A stretch of DNA of 64,000 nt from Moraxella caprae DSM 19149 (GCF_000426885.1 NZ_KE384583.1:31061-95060); one strand, 5' to 3'. Positions 1 to 8,508 are shown, numbered from the stretch's first letter. Numbers and translations: made by a program. Notes: generated from the letters alone by a model not told the origin.

Positions 1-555
1 GGCAAATGGGGGTTTATTGATAAAACAGGTAAAGTGGTTATTCCCATTCAATATGATTGGGCTTTGGGTTTTTCAGACGGCTTGGCAGAAGTCAGACAAA
101 ACAACAAATACGGTTTTGTTGATAAGACAGGTAAAGTGGTTATTCCCATTCAATATGATAATGCTTGGAGCTTTTCAGACGGCTTGGCAGAAGTCAGACA
201 AAACAACAAATACGGTTTTGTTGATAAGACAGGTAAAGTGGTTATTCCCATTCAATATGATAATGCTTGGAGCTTTTCAGACGGCTTGGCAGAAGTCAGA
301 CAAAACAACAAATGGGGGTTTATTGATAAAACAGGTAAGGTGATTATTCCCATTCAATATGATGATGTTGAAAGCTTTTCAGAGGGCTTGGCAAAAGTCA
401 AACAAAACGGCAAATGGGGGCTTATTGATAAAGCAGGTAAAGTGGTTATCCCTGTTCAATATGATAATGCTTGGGTTTTTATCGATGGTAAAGCCAAAGT
501 GCAACTAAACGGCGAAGAATTTTATATAGACGAAACAGGCAAACGCCTAAATTGA
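1..555 (+). CDS. WG-repeat protein, C-terminal part (5' end outside window)
   Basis: The reading frame is open from base 1, so only the C-terminal 184 residues are visible. They form five 34-residue units, each with a G-(K/Y)-x-G-(F/L)-(I/V)-(D) strand, then TGKVVIPIQYD, then a short F-(S)-(D/E)-G-L-A-(E/K)-V segment, followed by a partial sixth unit. This is the WG/KWG beta-repeat pattern (WG_repeat family), usually surface or secreted proteins of unknown function that probably mediate binding. The tryptophan of the WG motif is replaced by tyrosine (KYGFVD) in the two central units. No lipobox or signal can be judged because the N-terminus is missing. The family assignment is firm; the role is unknown. 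Confidence 0.85.
   Translation, partial: GKWGFIDKTGKVVIPIQYDWALGFSDGLAEVRQNNKYGFVDKTGKVVIPIQYDNAWSFSDGLAEVRQNNKYGFVDKTGKVVIPIQYDNAWSFSDGLAEVRQNNKWGFIDKTGKVIIPIQYDDVESFSEGLAKVKQNGKWGLIDKAGKVVIPVQYDNAWVFIDGKAKVQLNGEEFYIDETGKRLN
106..309 (+). repeat. Two identical tandem 102-bp units inside the WG-repeat gene
   Basis: Bases 106-207 and 208-309 appear identical by eye and each encode one 34-residue WG unit. The flanking units at 4-105, 310-411 and 412-513 have the same length but differ at several positions. This is a recent in-frame duplication and a likely site of length variation. Confidence 0.9.
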
Positions 556-587
556 TTTTGGCACTAGATTTTTAAAATAAATCCAAT

Positions 588-615
588 AAAAAACACGGTG
601 ATTATCGTGTTTTTT
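588..615 (+). terminator. Rho-independent terminator of the WG-repeat gene
   Basis: A stem AAAAAACACG / CGTGTTTTTT with an 8-base loop lies 33 bases after the stop codon and ends in a T run. Confidence 0.8.
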
Positions 616-672
616 ATTGTCATCGTACCCAAAAATGATTGTTTTTACAGAGAGTTTTGTCAAATAAATTCA

Positions 673-693
673 GGGCGAATTGCAATTCGCTCC
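673..693. repeat. Short palindrome (GGGCGAATTGCAATTCGC core)
   Basis: An imperfect 21-base palindrome followed by CCTAC lies between convergent genes. A related form, GGGCGAATGTAATTCATCCC, occurs at 44440-44460. It may be a degenerate member of the GC-rich intergenic palindromes found elsewhere in the window. Confidence 0.5.
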
Positions 694-717
694 TACACGT
701 CCAAATCTTAAAAGAAG

Positions 718-1476
718 TTACAACCAAACCCCCTGCACCCCTTGCCAACCAACCTTAATCCCAAGTCCGATAAGCACCCACAGGATAAGCGTGCGGAATT
801 TGTCGGACGGTAGGCGTTTGCCAAGTTTTGCTCCGATGACGATACCGACCACAGACAGCACGGTCAAGGCGATTATCATCGTCCAAGTTTGGGCAGGCAC
901 TTCTAATAAAACTTCTTTTAAAATAATGGCTTGTACCAATTTATTAACAAAATAACACAAATTACCGACCTTGATAATCGTGTCCTTATCATCAGTCATT
1001 GAACGTAGATACATCAAAAGCACGGACGACATCGCATTAGTTGCCCCGCCGACCACGCCTGCGACAAAGCCAATCACCACAAGCGATGTGGTGGCATTGG
1101 GTAGGACGATTTTTTTACCCATCAGACTCGTAGTCGCATACCACAGCACCACCACCGCTAGGGCAAGCATTAGATAAGCAGAATTAACCACCAAAAGCAA
1201 ATACGCCCCCAACGCACTGCCAAGAATGGACACCACAACGAGCAACCAATATTTTTTAAGATAAAAAGTGGCGTTGCGCCATACACCGCCTGAGCCACCG
1301 ACCCACGCAATCAGATTAAGCACCGCCGTTGGCACCAGCACCAGCACAATGGCAGAAGTCAGCCCATAAACCCCCGACAACGCCCCAATGGTAATCAGCG
1401 GAAAGCCCATACCTGCAATGCCGTGAAGTAGGCTTGCGATAAGAAATAGGGGAATGAGCCAAAGTTCAAATTTCAT
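718..1476 (-). CDS. TSUP-family membrane transporter (TauE/SafE-like)
   Basis: A 252-residue integral membrane protein with about eight hydrophobic segments. The N-terminal half carries the glycine-rich HGIAGMGFPLITIGAL motif, and the middle has GVVGGATNAMSS, the two pseudo-symmetric motifs of the TSUP (sulfite exporter TauE/SafE) family. Members export organosulfur or organic anions; the substrate here cannot be read from sequence. It begins 10 bases after the coaBC stop on the same strand, with an AAAGGAC ribosome site, so the two are probably co-transcribed. A second, divergent member of the family lies at 3544-4293. Confidence 0.85.
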   Translation of the reverse strand: MKFELWLIPLFLIASLLHGIAGMGFPLITIGALSGVYGLTSAIVLVLVPTAVLNLIAWVGGSGGVWRNATFYLKKYWLLVVVSILGSALGAYLLLVVNSAYLMLALAVVVLWYATTSLMGKKIVLPNATTSLVVIGFVAGVVGGATNAMSSVLLMYLRSMTDDKDTIIKVGNLCYFVNKLVQAIILKEVLLEVPAQTWTMIIALTVLSVVGIVIGAKLGKRLPSDKFRTLILWVLIGLGIKVGWQGVQGVWL

Positions 1477-1486
1477 AAAAGTCCTT

Positions 1487-2701
1487 TTATTTTAATAAGT
1501 TGGCAACACACCCCACCAACCGCTCGGCAATCTTATCCTTACTCATTTTTGCCAAGTTGACCTTATCAAGCCCATATTTTTCGGCAAAAAATACCGTCAT
1601 CGCATTGTCATCACTGCCAAAGCCAATCGTCTTATCCGAGACATCATTGACTGCAATCATATCCAAATTTTTGGCGATGAGTTTACCTTTGGCATAATTT
1701 TCAATATCTTGTGTTTCGGCAGCAAAACCAACGGTCAAAAGGTGCGGATAAGTGGTGGAAATTGTTGCCAAGACATCGGGGTTTTTGACAAGGTGCAAGG
1801 TCAAGCCGTCATTATCAGCCGTTTTTTTAAGTTTTTGTGTGGCGATATTGGCAACCTTAAAATCCGCTACGGCAGCGGTGGCGATAAAAATATCCGCCTT
1901 TTCACACACTTGTAAGCATACCTTTAACATCTCGTCCGCCGTACCAATCGTGCATTTTTCTGCTCCAAGTGGCGTGGGCAAGCTTACCTTTTCGCCTGCG
2001 ATGATGATAACCTTCGCCCCTGCACCCACGCACGCTTTTGCCAGAGCATAGCCCATTTTGCCTGTGGAGTGGTTGGACAGATAGCGGACGGGGTCAATGG
2101 GTTCAAGCGTTGCCCCTGCGGTGATGACGACCATTTTGCCCGCCAAAGTTTGGGCGGTGTTTTGGACGGTTAAAAACTGGGAAATTTGCTCGCACAAGGT
2201 TTCAGGCTCAGGCAATCGCCCCGCCCCGACATCGCCACACGCCTGCTCACCGCTGTCGGGGGCAATGATAGTAAAGCCAAAACGGGCAAGTTTTGCCAAA
2301 TTGTCCTGCACAATGGTGTTGCCCCACATCGCTTGGTTCATCGCAGGGGCGAGCATCACAGGGGCGGTGGTGGCAAGAATCACGGCAGTGACAAGGTTGT
2401 CGGCAAGTCCGTTTGCCAGTTTGCCAATGGTGTTGGCAGACGCTGGGGCAATGACAACCAAATCCGCCCATTTGGCAAGCTCAATATGCCCCATGCCACG
2501 TTCGGCTTGTGCGTCCAAAAGCTCGGTGTGGACTTCGTTGCCCGTCAAGGCTTGGAAGGTCAAAGGCGTGATAAACTCGCAAGCTGAAGGGGTCATCATC
2601 ACACGCACTTGATGTCCGTTTTTGATAAGTAGGCGTGCCAAAATGGCGGATTTGTAGGCGGAAATCCCGCCCGTAATGGCAAGTAGGATTTTGGGGGTCA
2701 T
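1487..2701 (-). CDS. coaBC: Bifunctional phosphopantothenoylcysteine decarboxylase / phosphopantothenate-cysteine ligase
   Basis: CoaBC joins cysteine to 4'-phosphopantothenate (CTP-dependent) and decarboxylates the product to phosphopantetheine, a step of coenzyme A synthesis in the cytosol. The 404 residues match the usual length. The N-terminal FMN-dependent CoaC half has the GGISAYK start, His72 in GHIELA, the PAMNQAMW segment and a catalytic cysteine near 155 in GEQACGDVGAGR. The C-terminal CoaB half starts near 190 with VVITAGATLEPIDPVRYLSN and keeps the KLKK substrate/CTP lysines. The start is the first ATG, although its ribosome site is weak. It heads a two-gene unit with the TSUP transporter. 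CoaE, the last enzyme of the same pathway, is at 35.5 kb. Confidence 0.95.
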   Translation of the reverse strand: MTPKILLAITGGISAYKSAILARLLIKNGHQVRVMMTPSACEFITPLTFQALTGNEVHTELLDAQAERGMGHIELAKWADLVVIAPASANTIGKLANGLADNLVTAVILATTAPVMLAPAMNQAMWGNTIVQDNLAKLARFGFTIIAPDSGEQACGDVGAGRLPEPETLCEQISQFLTVQNTAQTLAGKMVVITAGATLEPIDPVRYLSNHSTGKMGYALAKACVGAGAKVIIIAGEKVSLPTPLGAEKCTIGTADEMLKVCLQVCEKADIFIATAAVADFKVANIATQKLKKTADNDGLTLHLVKNPDVLATISTTYPHLLTVGFAAETQDIENYAKGKLIAKNLDMIAVNDVSDKTIGFGSDDNAMTVFFAEKYGLDKVNLAKMSKDKIAERLVGCVANLLK

Positions 2702-2808
2702 TGACTTAAAGATAAATTAAAAAAATGGGCTATTTTAGCATAAATTGGCGGTGTTTGCCATTTGGGGAGATTTTATTTATAATGGGAATAAATTTTGGAG
2801 CAATTACA

Positions 2809-3084
2809 ATGCAAGTTACCGCTATTATTCAAAATAACACTTTAATCATTCCTAATGTGGATTTGTCGCAGTTAAAGCTATTGGCTGATGAAAATGGGTT
2901 AATTCATTTTGATTTGCCGATTTTGGATAGGGTTAAACCCACCCAAGCCGAAATACCCAAGCCAAGCAAAAAACTGTCTTTGGCTGAATTATTGGCAAAA
3001 AAGACCATCAAAACCGACATTGTGGCAACGATTGAAGAAATGAATGAGAGTATTGCCGAAGTATATGCAAGCAGGGAGATTTAA
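2809..3084 (+). CDS. VapB-like antitoxin candidate
   Basis: A 91-residue protein whose N-terminus (MQVTAIIQNNTLIIPN) looks like a short AbrB/VapB-type beta strand pair, followed by a leucine- and lysine-rich C-terminal helix that could bind a toxin. The ATG at 2809 is chosen over an upstream one at 2725 because TTTGGAG lies eight bases before it and homology-like sequence starts there. It ends directly against the ATG of a PIN-domain toxin gene, the classic antitoxin-toxin arrangement. That toxin gene is broken, so this is now probably an orphan antitoxin. The family is inferred mostly from context. Confidence 0.6.
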   Translation: MQVTAIIQNNTLIIPNVDLSQLKLLADENGLIHFDLPILDRVKPTQAEIPKPSKKLSLAELLAKKTIKTDIVATIEEMNESIAEVYASREI

Positions 3085-3484
3085 ATGGTTTCTTTGGATA
3101 CCAATGTGCTGGTACGATTTTTTACCCAAGACGATGATGAGTAATTTTTAAAAGTTACCCAACTATTTGCCAACTTAGAAAATGAAAATACCAAAGCCTT
3201 TATTCCAATGTTAGTTCTTTTGGAAGTTAATTGGGTGCTGTCGCATTTATACAAAATCAAAAGACAAGAAATTATTGATAATTTATTGTTATTATGCGAC
3301 ACAAAATTTTTGGTGGTAGAAAATGCCAATCACGTCAAAAATACTTTATTACTTGCCAAAAACAATACTTATGATTTATCCGATTTGTTAATTGCTTGTC
3401 GTTGTCAATCAGCAAATAATTTACCCGTGATGACTTTTGATAAAAAAAGCGTCTAAGCATTTGAATTTTGAGTTGCTTGAATAA
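3085..3484 (+). pseudogene. VapC-like PIN-domain toxin, disrupted by a nonsense codon and a frameshift
   Basis: Translation starts MVSLDTNVLVRFFTQDDDE and hits TAA at 3142-3144; the same frame then continues through a PIN-like body (FIPMLVLLEVNWVLSHLYKI, later YDLSDLLIACRCQ and VMTFDKK). Aspartates expected in PIN nucleases are present: LDTN at the start, D in YDLSDLLIA, and TFD near the end. A second lesion is at the seven-A run 3442-3448: removing one A restores KKASKHLNFELLE and a stop at 3482-3484, a typical VapC ending. An RNA-cleaving toxin is the likely ancestral product. Either lesion could be a sequencing error, but two in one small gene favour real decay. Confidence 0.8.
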
Positions 3485-3543
3485 TGGTGTTATTTGGATT
3501 TTAAAGATTGCCTATTACGCACCTTCCCCCAATATCAATCCAA

Positions 3544-4293
3544 TCAAAAGAAAACATATTTTACCACCATACAAAAACACACCACCACAATCACAGGGCG
3601 GATAAATTTTGCCCCGCCTTTAACCACAAAATGACTGCCCAAAAACGCCCCAATGATTTGCCCGACCATCATCACAAGCCCCACCACCCAAACAATCTGC
3701 CCGCCAATGATAAAAAATATCAAACTGGCAAAATTGGTGGCAAAGTTTAACAGTTTCGCCCGAGCGGTGGCTTGCACCAATTCTCGTCCACGCAAAACCA
3801 CCTGCGACAGACTAAAAAATGTCCCCGTTGCAGGTCCAAAATAACCATCATAAAAACCAATCAAAGGGGCAATGGTGCGTTCGTAGGTTTTTTGGCTCAT
3901 TTTTGGCGTGGTTTGAAGTTTGCCCAAATTGGGCGAAAACAGCGTATAAAGCCCCACCAGCCCAATGACAAAGGGCAACGCCTTTTTTAAAAAATCAGGG
4001 GGCGAGAGCTGTACTAAAATCGTCCCTACGCCTGAGCCAACAAAGGCAAAGAGTAAGGCAATTTTCATCATTTTGGGGTGGATTAGCCCCTTTTTTATCA
4101 TCGCAAGGCTTGCCGAGAATGAGCCAGCGGACGCTTGTAATTTGTTGGTGGCAAGCACCGCCACAGGGTTCATGCCTGTCAAAAGCAAGGCAGGAATGGT
4201 CAAAAGTCCGCCCCCACCTGCCATGGCATCAATAAAGCCTGCAAATAACGCCACAAAAAAGAGTATGGAAATAAGCTGAGTGGTGAGTTCCAT
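3544..4293 (-). CDS. TSUP-family membrane transporter (YfcA/TauE-like)
   Basis: A 249-residue membrane protein with roughly eight transmembrane helices. It has the family motif GFIDAMAGGGGLLTIPALL near residue 20 and the second-half motif GFYDGYFGPATGTFFSL near residue 148, the usual pair in YfcA-type TSUP proteins. The role is probably export of a small anion; the substrate is unknown. An AAAGG ribosome site precedes the start. The gene converges on the broken toxin gene and is divergent from the symporter at 4421. Confidence 0.87.
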   Translation of the reverse strand: MELTTQLISILFFVALFAGFIDAMAGGGGLLTIPALLLTGMNPVAVLATNKLQASAGSFSASLAMIKKGLIHPKMMKIALLFAFVGSGVGTILVQLSPPDFLKKALPFVIGLVGLYTLFSPNLGKLQTTPKMSQKTYERTIAPLIGFYDGYFGPATGTFFSLSQVVLRGRELVQATARAKLLNFATNFASLIFFIIGGQIVWVVGLVMMVGQIIGAFLGSHFVVKGGAKFIRPVIVVVCFCMVVKYVFF

Positions 4294-4420
4294 AAATTGC
4301 CTTTATTTTAAGTTTTATCACAAAAACTTATTTTATCATAATTTATCCCAAAAAATCCTTTTTATGTTAAAATACGCAAATTTTTGTTATTTTTAGTTAT
4401 CATTCACATAGGGCATTTCA

Positions 4421-5701
4421 ATGTCAAAACTTTTTTCATGGTATTTTAAGCCAAACTTATTATTAAGAATCCTAATCGGCTTAATCCTAGGCTCAATCTG
4501 CGGTATCATTTTTCAAAATGCCCAAACCGCCATTAGCATTTTATCGCCCATTGGCGAGCTGTTCATTCGTCTGCTAAAGATGATTGTCATTCCTGTCATT
4601 GCGTCCACGCTCATCGTGGGAGCAAGCTCAATCACACCTGCCCAGCTTGGGCGTATCGGCATAAAAACACTCATTTATTATACCATTACGTCCATTTTTG
4701 CCATTATCATCGGGCTTGGCGTGGGCAAGCTCTTTAACCCTGGTTTGGGGCTAGAACTCATCGCCGACACCGCAAGCGAAGGCAAAACCGCCGAAGCCCC
4801 AAGCATGCTTCAAATCCTGCTTGAAATCGTCCCCACGAACCCAATCGGTGTGATTAGTAGCGGTCAAGTTTTGCCCATGATTTTCTTTTGTTTGATATTT
4901 GGCATCGCCCTTGCCTTTGGGCGTGATAGCGATGATGAGAATGTCAAAAAAAGCTCGGATACCGTGTTTTATTTTGTGGACGGGGTTAGCCAAGCGATGT
5001 TTAAGATTGTCGGTTGGGTCATGCAGTACGCTCCGATTGGCGTGTTTGCGTTGATTTTTATTGTTTTTTCAAAAAATGGGGCAACCGCTTTTGGTTCCTT
5101 GGCAAGCGTTACGGCAACCGTTTATGTCGGCTTTATCATGCAAATCCTACTGGTGTACTGCGTGATTTGTGCGTTGATGAAGCTCTCCCCACTTGTCTTT
5201 TTGAAAAAGGCTCGCCCTGCCCTTATCACAGGCTTTGTAACCCGCTCATCAGGGGCAACCTTACCTGTGTCTATCCAGTCATCGCAAAGCATGGGTGTGC
5301 CTAAGAACATTTATAGTTTTGGCTTGCCTGTCGGCTCGACGATGAACATGGACGGCACGACTGTATATCTTGGCGTGTGTGCGATTTTTATCGCCAATGC
5401 GGTGGGTGTACCGCTTGACGGCTCGCAAATGCTGACCATCACGATGACTGCCGTGCTTGGGGCGATTGGGACAGCAGGTGTGCCAGGGGCAGGGGCGATT
5501 ATGCTACTTATGGTGCTAGAATCCATTGGCTTGCCTGTGGAAGCTGGCTCGGCGGTGGCGATTGCCTATGGCATGATTTTAGGCATTGATGCCTTGCTTG
5601 ATATGGGACGCACTGCCCTAAACGTTGGGGGCGATATCGCAGGGGTGGTAACTGTTGCCAAACAAGAAAATACGTTGGATAAAGAAGCGTGGGATTCTTG
5701 A
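4421..5701 (+). CDS. Dicarboxylate/amino acid:cation symporter (DAACS family)
   Basis: A 426-residue inner-membrane carrier that would take up glutamate/aspartate, serine or C4-dicarboxylates with H+ or Na+. Typical features are the N-terminal PIGELFIRLLKMIVIPVIAST segment, the re-entrant serine-rich RSSGATLPVSI hairpin near residue 280, the NMDGTTVYLG motif near 313 and the second hairpin GVPGAGAIML followed by DALLDMGRTALNV. The last segments contain the substrate-binding Asp and Arg/Thr residues. Length is normal for GltP/DctA-like proteins, but substrate specificity cannot be set from sequence alone. It is a single-gene unit ending in a clear terminator. Confidence 0.9.
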   Translation: MSKLFSWYFKPNLLLRILIGLILGSICGIIFQNAQTAISILSPIGELFIRLLKMIVIPVIASTLIVGASSITPAQLGRIGIKTLIYYTITSIFAIIIGLGVGKLFNPGLGLELIADTASEGKTAEAPSMLQILLEIVPTNPIGVISSGQVLPMIFFCLIFGIALAFGRDSDDENVKKSSDTVFYFVDGVSQAMFKIVGWVMQYAPIGVFALIFIVFSKNGATAFGSLASVTATVYVGFIMQILLVYCVICALMKLSPLVFLKKARPALITGFVTRSSGATLPVSIQSSQSMGVPKNIYSFGLPVGSTMNMDGTTVYLGVCAIFIANAVGVPLDGSQMLTITMTAVLGAIGTAGVPGAGAIMLLMVLESIGLPVEAGSAVAIAYGMILGIDALLDMGRTALNVGGDIAGVVTVAKQENTLDKEAWDS

Positions 5702-5710
5702 TTATTTTTG

Positions 5711-5744
5711 AAAAAACCGCTCATCTTTTGTTGGGCGGTTTTTA
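5711..5744 (+). terminator. Terminator of the symporter gene
   Basis: Stem AAAAACCGC / GCGGTTTTT with a short loop, ending in a T run, about ten bases after the stop. Confidence 0.85.
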
Positions 5745-5914
5745 CTTGCATTTGGCAAATATATAGAAAGAAAACTTACACAAATAATCACAAAACTGCT
5801 TTCGTATTATTAATTTTTGTGATATATTCACAAGATTGGTTAATTTTTATTTATAACTAATTTTTATAATTATGGGTTTTGTTCCTTCATTTATATTTAT
5901 AGGAAAAGATAGTC

Positions 5915-7144
5915 ATGTCGATGAGTCGCATAAAAACCTTTTTTGCCTTAGAAGCCGCTGGGGGCATCATCCTTGCCTTAGCTGCCGTACTTGCAATGAT
6001 TGTTGCAAACTCACCTTTATCTGAACTTTATAATGCTTTTATTCATGCTCCTGTCGTGGTGCAAATTGGTCAATTTGAGATTGCCAAAGACGCTCATCAT
6101 TGGATTAATGACGGTCTGATGGCGGTCTTTTTCTTTTTGGTGGGGCTAGAATTAAAACGTGAGGCTTTGATAGGTGAGCTGTCCGATGTCAAGCAAATCG
6201 TCCTGCCTGCCATCTGTGCCATCGGTGGCATGACTGCTCCTGCTTTGGTCTATTATGGACTAAATTATGGTGATGCTGAGGCTCTAAAAGGCTGGGCAAT
6301 CCCTGCTGCCACGGACATCGCCTTTGCCATTGGCGTGCTTAGCTTGCTCGGCAACAAAGTCCCCAATGCCTTAAAAGTATTTTTGGTATCCATTGCCATC
6401 TTTGATGACATCGGGGCGATTATCATCATTGCCTTGTTCTACACGTCTGAATTATCATTGATATCACTGGGCGTGGCAGCGGTGTGTTTGCCCTTTTTAT
6501 TCCTACTAAATCGTCTAAACGTTACCCGTCTCACGCCTTATCTGCTTATCGGGCTTATCCTATGGGCCGCCATGTTAAAATCGGGCGTGCATGCAACCTT
6601 AGCAGGCGTACTTTTGGCATTTTTTATTCCTTTGAAAAACAACGCCGACCCTGAGCATTCGCCCCTAGAAGAGCTAGAACACGATTTACACAATACTGTC
6701 GCCTTTGGTATCTTACCTCTATTTGCCTTTGCCAATGCAGGGATTTCGCTGGCGGGGACTAACATGGGCGAGCTCATGCACGGCGTACCCATGGGTATTG
6801 CCCTAGGTCTGTTTATTGGTAAACAGCTTGGCGTGATAATTCCTGTGTTTTTGGTCGTCAAAATGGGTTTGGTCAAACTGCCCACAGGCACAAACTTCAT
6901 GCAAATCTATGGCGTATCTCTGCTTTGCGGTATCGGCTTTACCATGTCGCTCTTTATCTCAGGACTTGCCTTTGGTGGCATTCCTGAGGATTATGACCCA
7001 CGCTTGGGCATTATCCTAGGTTCGCTTATCTCGGGCATTGTGGGTTATCTTGTCTTGCGTGCCAACATCAAAGACGCTGACCATCCCACCCTTGCCAAAA
7101 ATGATGAGATGTATCTGGGTGTTGGCGAACCGCCCAAACATTAA
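5915..7144 (+). CDS. nhaA: Na+/H+ antiporter NhaA
   Basis: A 409-residue, roughly twelve-helix antiporter that exchanges cytoplasmic Na+ for external H+ in the inner membrane. The start [20 protein letters not shown] matches NhaA helix I, and the ion-binding aspartate pair is in [13 protein letters not shown] near residue 160. [19 protein letters not shown] and the late [15 protein letters not shown] are further signatures. An ATG at 5921 is an alternative start; the ATG at 5915 sits five bases after AGGAAAAG. It stands alone between terminators; in other bacteria nhaA is often paired with a regulator, and none is visible here. Confidence 0.96.
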   Translation: MSMSRIKTFFALEAAGGIILALAAVLAMIVANSPLSELYNAFIHAPVVVQIGQFEIAKDAHHWINDGLMAVFFFLVGLELKREALIGELSDVKQIVLPAICAIGGMTAPALVYYGLNYGDAEALKGWAIPAATDIAFAIGVLSLLGNKVPNALKVFLVSIAIFDDIGAIIIIALFYTSELSLISLGVAAVCLPFLFLLNRLNVTRLTPYLLIGLILWAAMLKSGVHATLAGVLLAFFIPLKNNADPEHSPLEELEHDLHNTVAFGILPLFAFANAGISLAGTNMGELMHGVPMGIALGLFIGKQLGVIIPVFLVVKMGLVKLPTGTNFMQIYGVSLLCGIGFTMSLFISGLAFGGIPEDYDPRLGIILGSLISGIVGYLVLRANIKDADHPTLAKNDEMYLGVGEPPKH

Positions 7145-7162
7145 TCATGCCAAAAACAAAAA

Positions 7163-7195
7163 AACAAAAAGCGGGTAACATGTCCGCTTTTTGTT
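7163..7195 (+). terminator. Terminator of nhaA
   Basis: Stem AACAAAAAGCGG / CCGCTTTTTGTT around a nine-base loop, 18 bases after the stop. Confidence 0.85.
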
Positions 7196-7293
7196 ATCTG
7201 CTCTTTTCATTTATCCGTGTTTGTCATACAATAAACCAACTTCATCACCCATCAGTGCCATCATTATCAGCCCCATGATTTAAGGAAACTCCC

Positions 7294-7626
7294 ATGTCTT
7301 ATCGCACCGTCCTTGGTTTGGCGTCCGCCTTGTCTGATACGGACAAACTAAAACTGGCTCATCATCTGCTCGGGCAACTCATGCTCGCCCCAAGCTCATC
7401 ATCCGCCCCTACCGAAAAACTGCCACCCTCTGCCGATTATGACTATTGCTTGGAGCGAGTGCTAAAAAGTAAGCCCAATCGCCTGCCTGCACTACGGACA
7501 TTTTTGGAAGCGATTTTTAGCTTTCGAGGCGGTCAAAATACCGATATCGATGACATCATCAAACGTTTAGAGCTTAACCATGTCATCAAAAAAGACGGCG
7601 ATAACGTGGTGTATTTGGTTGATTAG
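7294..7626 (+). CDS. Hypothetical protein, 110 residues
   Basis: A cytosolic protein with a good ribosome site (AAGGAAA). The first 30 residues (MSYRTVLGLASALSDTDKLKLAHHLLGQL) look helical and resemble the start of small antitoxin-like or Arc-type proteins; a serine/proline-rich linker follows at 35-50. The C-terminal 40 residues could fold as a small winged helix (DIDDIIKRLELNHVIKKDGDNVVYLV). No family is recognised. It lies alone after nhaA and overlaps the end of a decayed fragment on the other strand. Confidence 0.6.
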   Translation: MSYRTVLGLASALSDTDKLKLAHHLLGQLMLAPSSSSAPTEKLPPSADYDYCLERVLKSKPNRLPALRTFLEAIFSFRGGQNTDIDDIIKRLELNHVIKKDGDNVVYLVD

Positions 7627-7629
7627 GGC

Positions 7630-7786
7630 ATGCCGTTAGTCTTGCCACAAGCTCACTCATAGACTCATCACGGCAGTCCGCCACGCCCACACCATTCCAT
7701 AGGCTCATCAGCTCGCTGTTTTGGGTGGTTGCTCCATAGGCTCGCAGGGATTTTGTCATGGCGTTTAGCGTGAGATCGTGTGGCAA
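7630..7786 (-). pseudogene. Possible remnant of a nitronate monooxygenase C-terminus
   Basis: The minus strand encodes about 50 residues, including SLRAYGATTQNSELMSLWNG and a following DESMSELVARL. This resembles the last helix region of nitronate monooxygenases (LW-G-Q-x, then EL-x-x-L). There is no ribosome site and no upstream body of the enzyme, so if real it is only a remnant. The resemblance is from memory of the family and is weak. Confidence 0.3.
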
Positions 7787-7945
7787 GTCATTAAAATATA
7801 GCTTTTAGGCAAAACAAAGTCAAGGCATGATGGCTATTTTAAAAGAAAATGATGATTAGGGCATACCCGCCTTTTATCACATCAGTTTTTCACAATAAAA
7901 GTTGTGTTAAAGTTTTTTACAAGTTTACTCTTATTTTGAAAAAAT

Positions 7946-8000
7946 TTGTTACAAAAGTCATTGGAATTTCATTTATAATAAATATATCATTTAAATGATA
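7946..8000 (+). promoter_or_regulatory. Promoter and 16-bp palindromic operator candidate for the His-rich lipoprotein gene
   Basis: A TATAAT box at 7974-7979 has poorly matched upstream -35 candidates (TTGTTA, TTACAA). Six bases downstream lies a perfect palindrome, TATCATTTAAATGATA, at 7985-8000, about where transcription should start. A dimeric repressor bound there would block the promoter. A metal-dependent regulator is a guess from the His-rich product. Confidence 0.5.
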
Positions 8001-8034
8001 ACTGATTTTATTTTTATCTTTTAAGGAGATTGTC

Positions 8035-8508
8035 ATGCAAAAATTATTGATTGCGACTGCTGTGGGTGCCTTGGTATTGACAGGCTGTACCACGAATAAC
8101 AGCCAAACCATCAAACAGCCCAAACCCCAAGAAATGCAAGGCAAGCACGCCCACAAATATGGCGACAAGCATGAGCATAAGCACGGCAAAAAACATCATT
8201 ATGGCGAGATAACCGAAAAGTACCTGTGCGAAAAAGACGGTAAAGTCACCGCCAAATACAACCCTGACGCAGGTCATGCCCTGCTAAATATCACCGCTCC
8301 TAGCCTTGGGTTAGAAAGTGTTGATGTTGAAATGCAAACTGCCAAATCCGCCTCTGGCATGCTGTTTGTTAATGATGTCAATCCTGAGTCAAAATACGAA
8401 TGGCACACCAAAAACAAATTTGGCGTGTTGGATGTAACCACTGCTGATGGCGCTGTATATAGCCTAAAATGCGAAGGTACTCGCCCCATGCACAGCCATG
8501 CTCACTGA
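8035..8508 (+). CDS. His-rich lipoprotein with MliC-like (C-type lysozyme inhibitor) domain
   Basis: A 157-residue lipoprotein with lipobox LTGC (Cys18) and an AAGGAGA ribosome site. After the lipid anchor comes a charged His-rich stretch at about 35-57 with seven histidines (KHAHKYGDKHEHKHGKKHH), and the protein ends MHSHAH. The domain from about 63 to 150 has the MliC/adhesin-complex-protein layout: YLCEKDGKVTAKYN, a central SASGMLFV strand, then KYEWHTKNKFGVLDV and a final SLKCE. The two outer cysteines could form the conserved disulfide. Such proteins protect periplasmic or surface peptidoglycan against lysozyme. The His-rich insert suggests metal binding as an added function, which is inference. 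Confidence 0.75.
   Translation: MQKLLIATAVGALVLTGCTTNNSQTIKQPKPQEMQGKHAHKYGDKHEHKHGKKHHYGEITEKYLCEKDGKVTAKYNPDAGHALLNITAPSLGLESVDVEMQTAKSASGMLFVNDVNPESKYEWHTKNKFGVLDVTTADGAVYSLKCEGTRPMHSHAH

Noticed and set aside
17-343. Repetitive reading frame in the +2 frame of the WG-repeat gene
   Set aside because: It is a frame-shifted shadow of the tandem repeats and has no ribosome site; the WG frame is open from the left edge and matches a known family.
1-555. CRISPR-like regular repeats
   Set aside because: The 102-bp period is coding and follows the WG protein unit; there are no spacers.
2097-2612. Long frame antisense to coaBC
   Set aside because: coaBC is certain on the other strand with catalytic residues in place; the antisense frame is a by-product of codon use.
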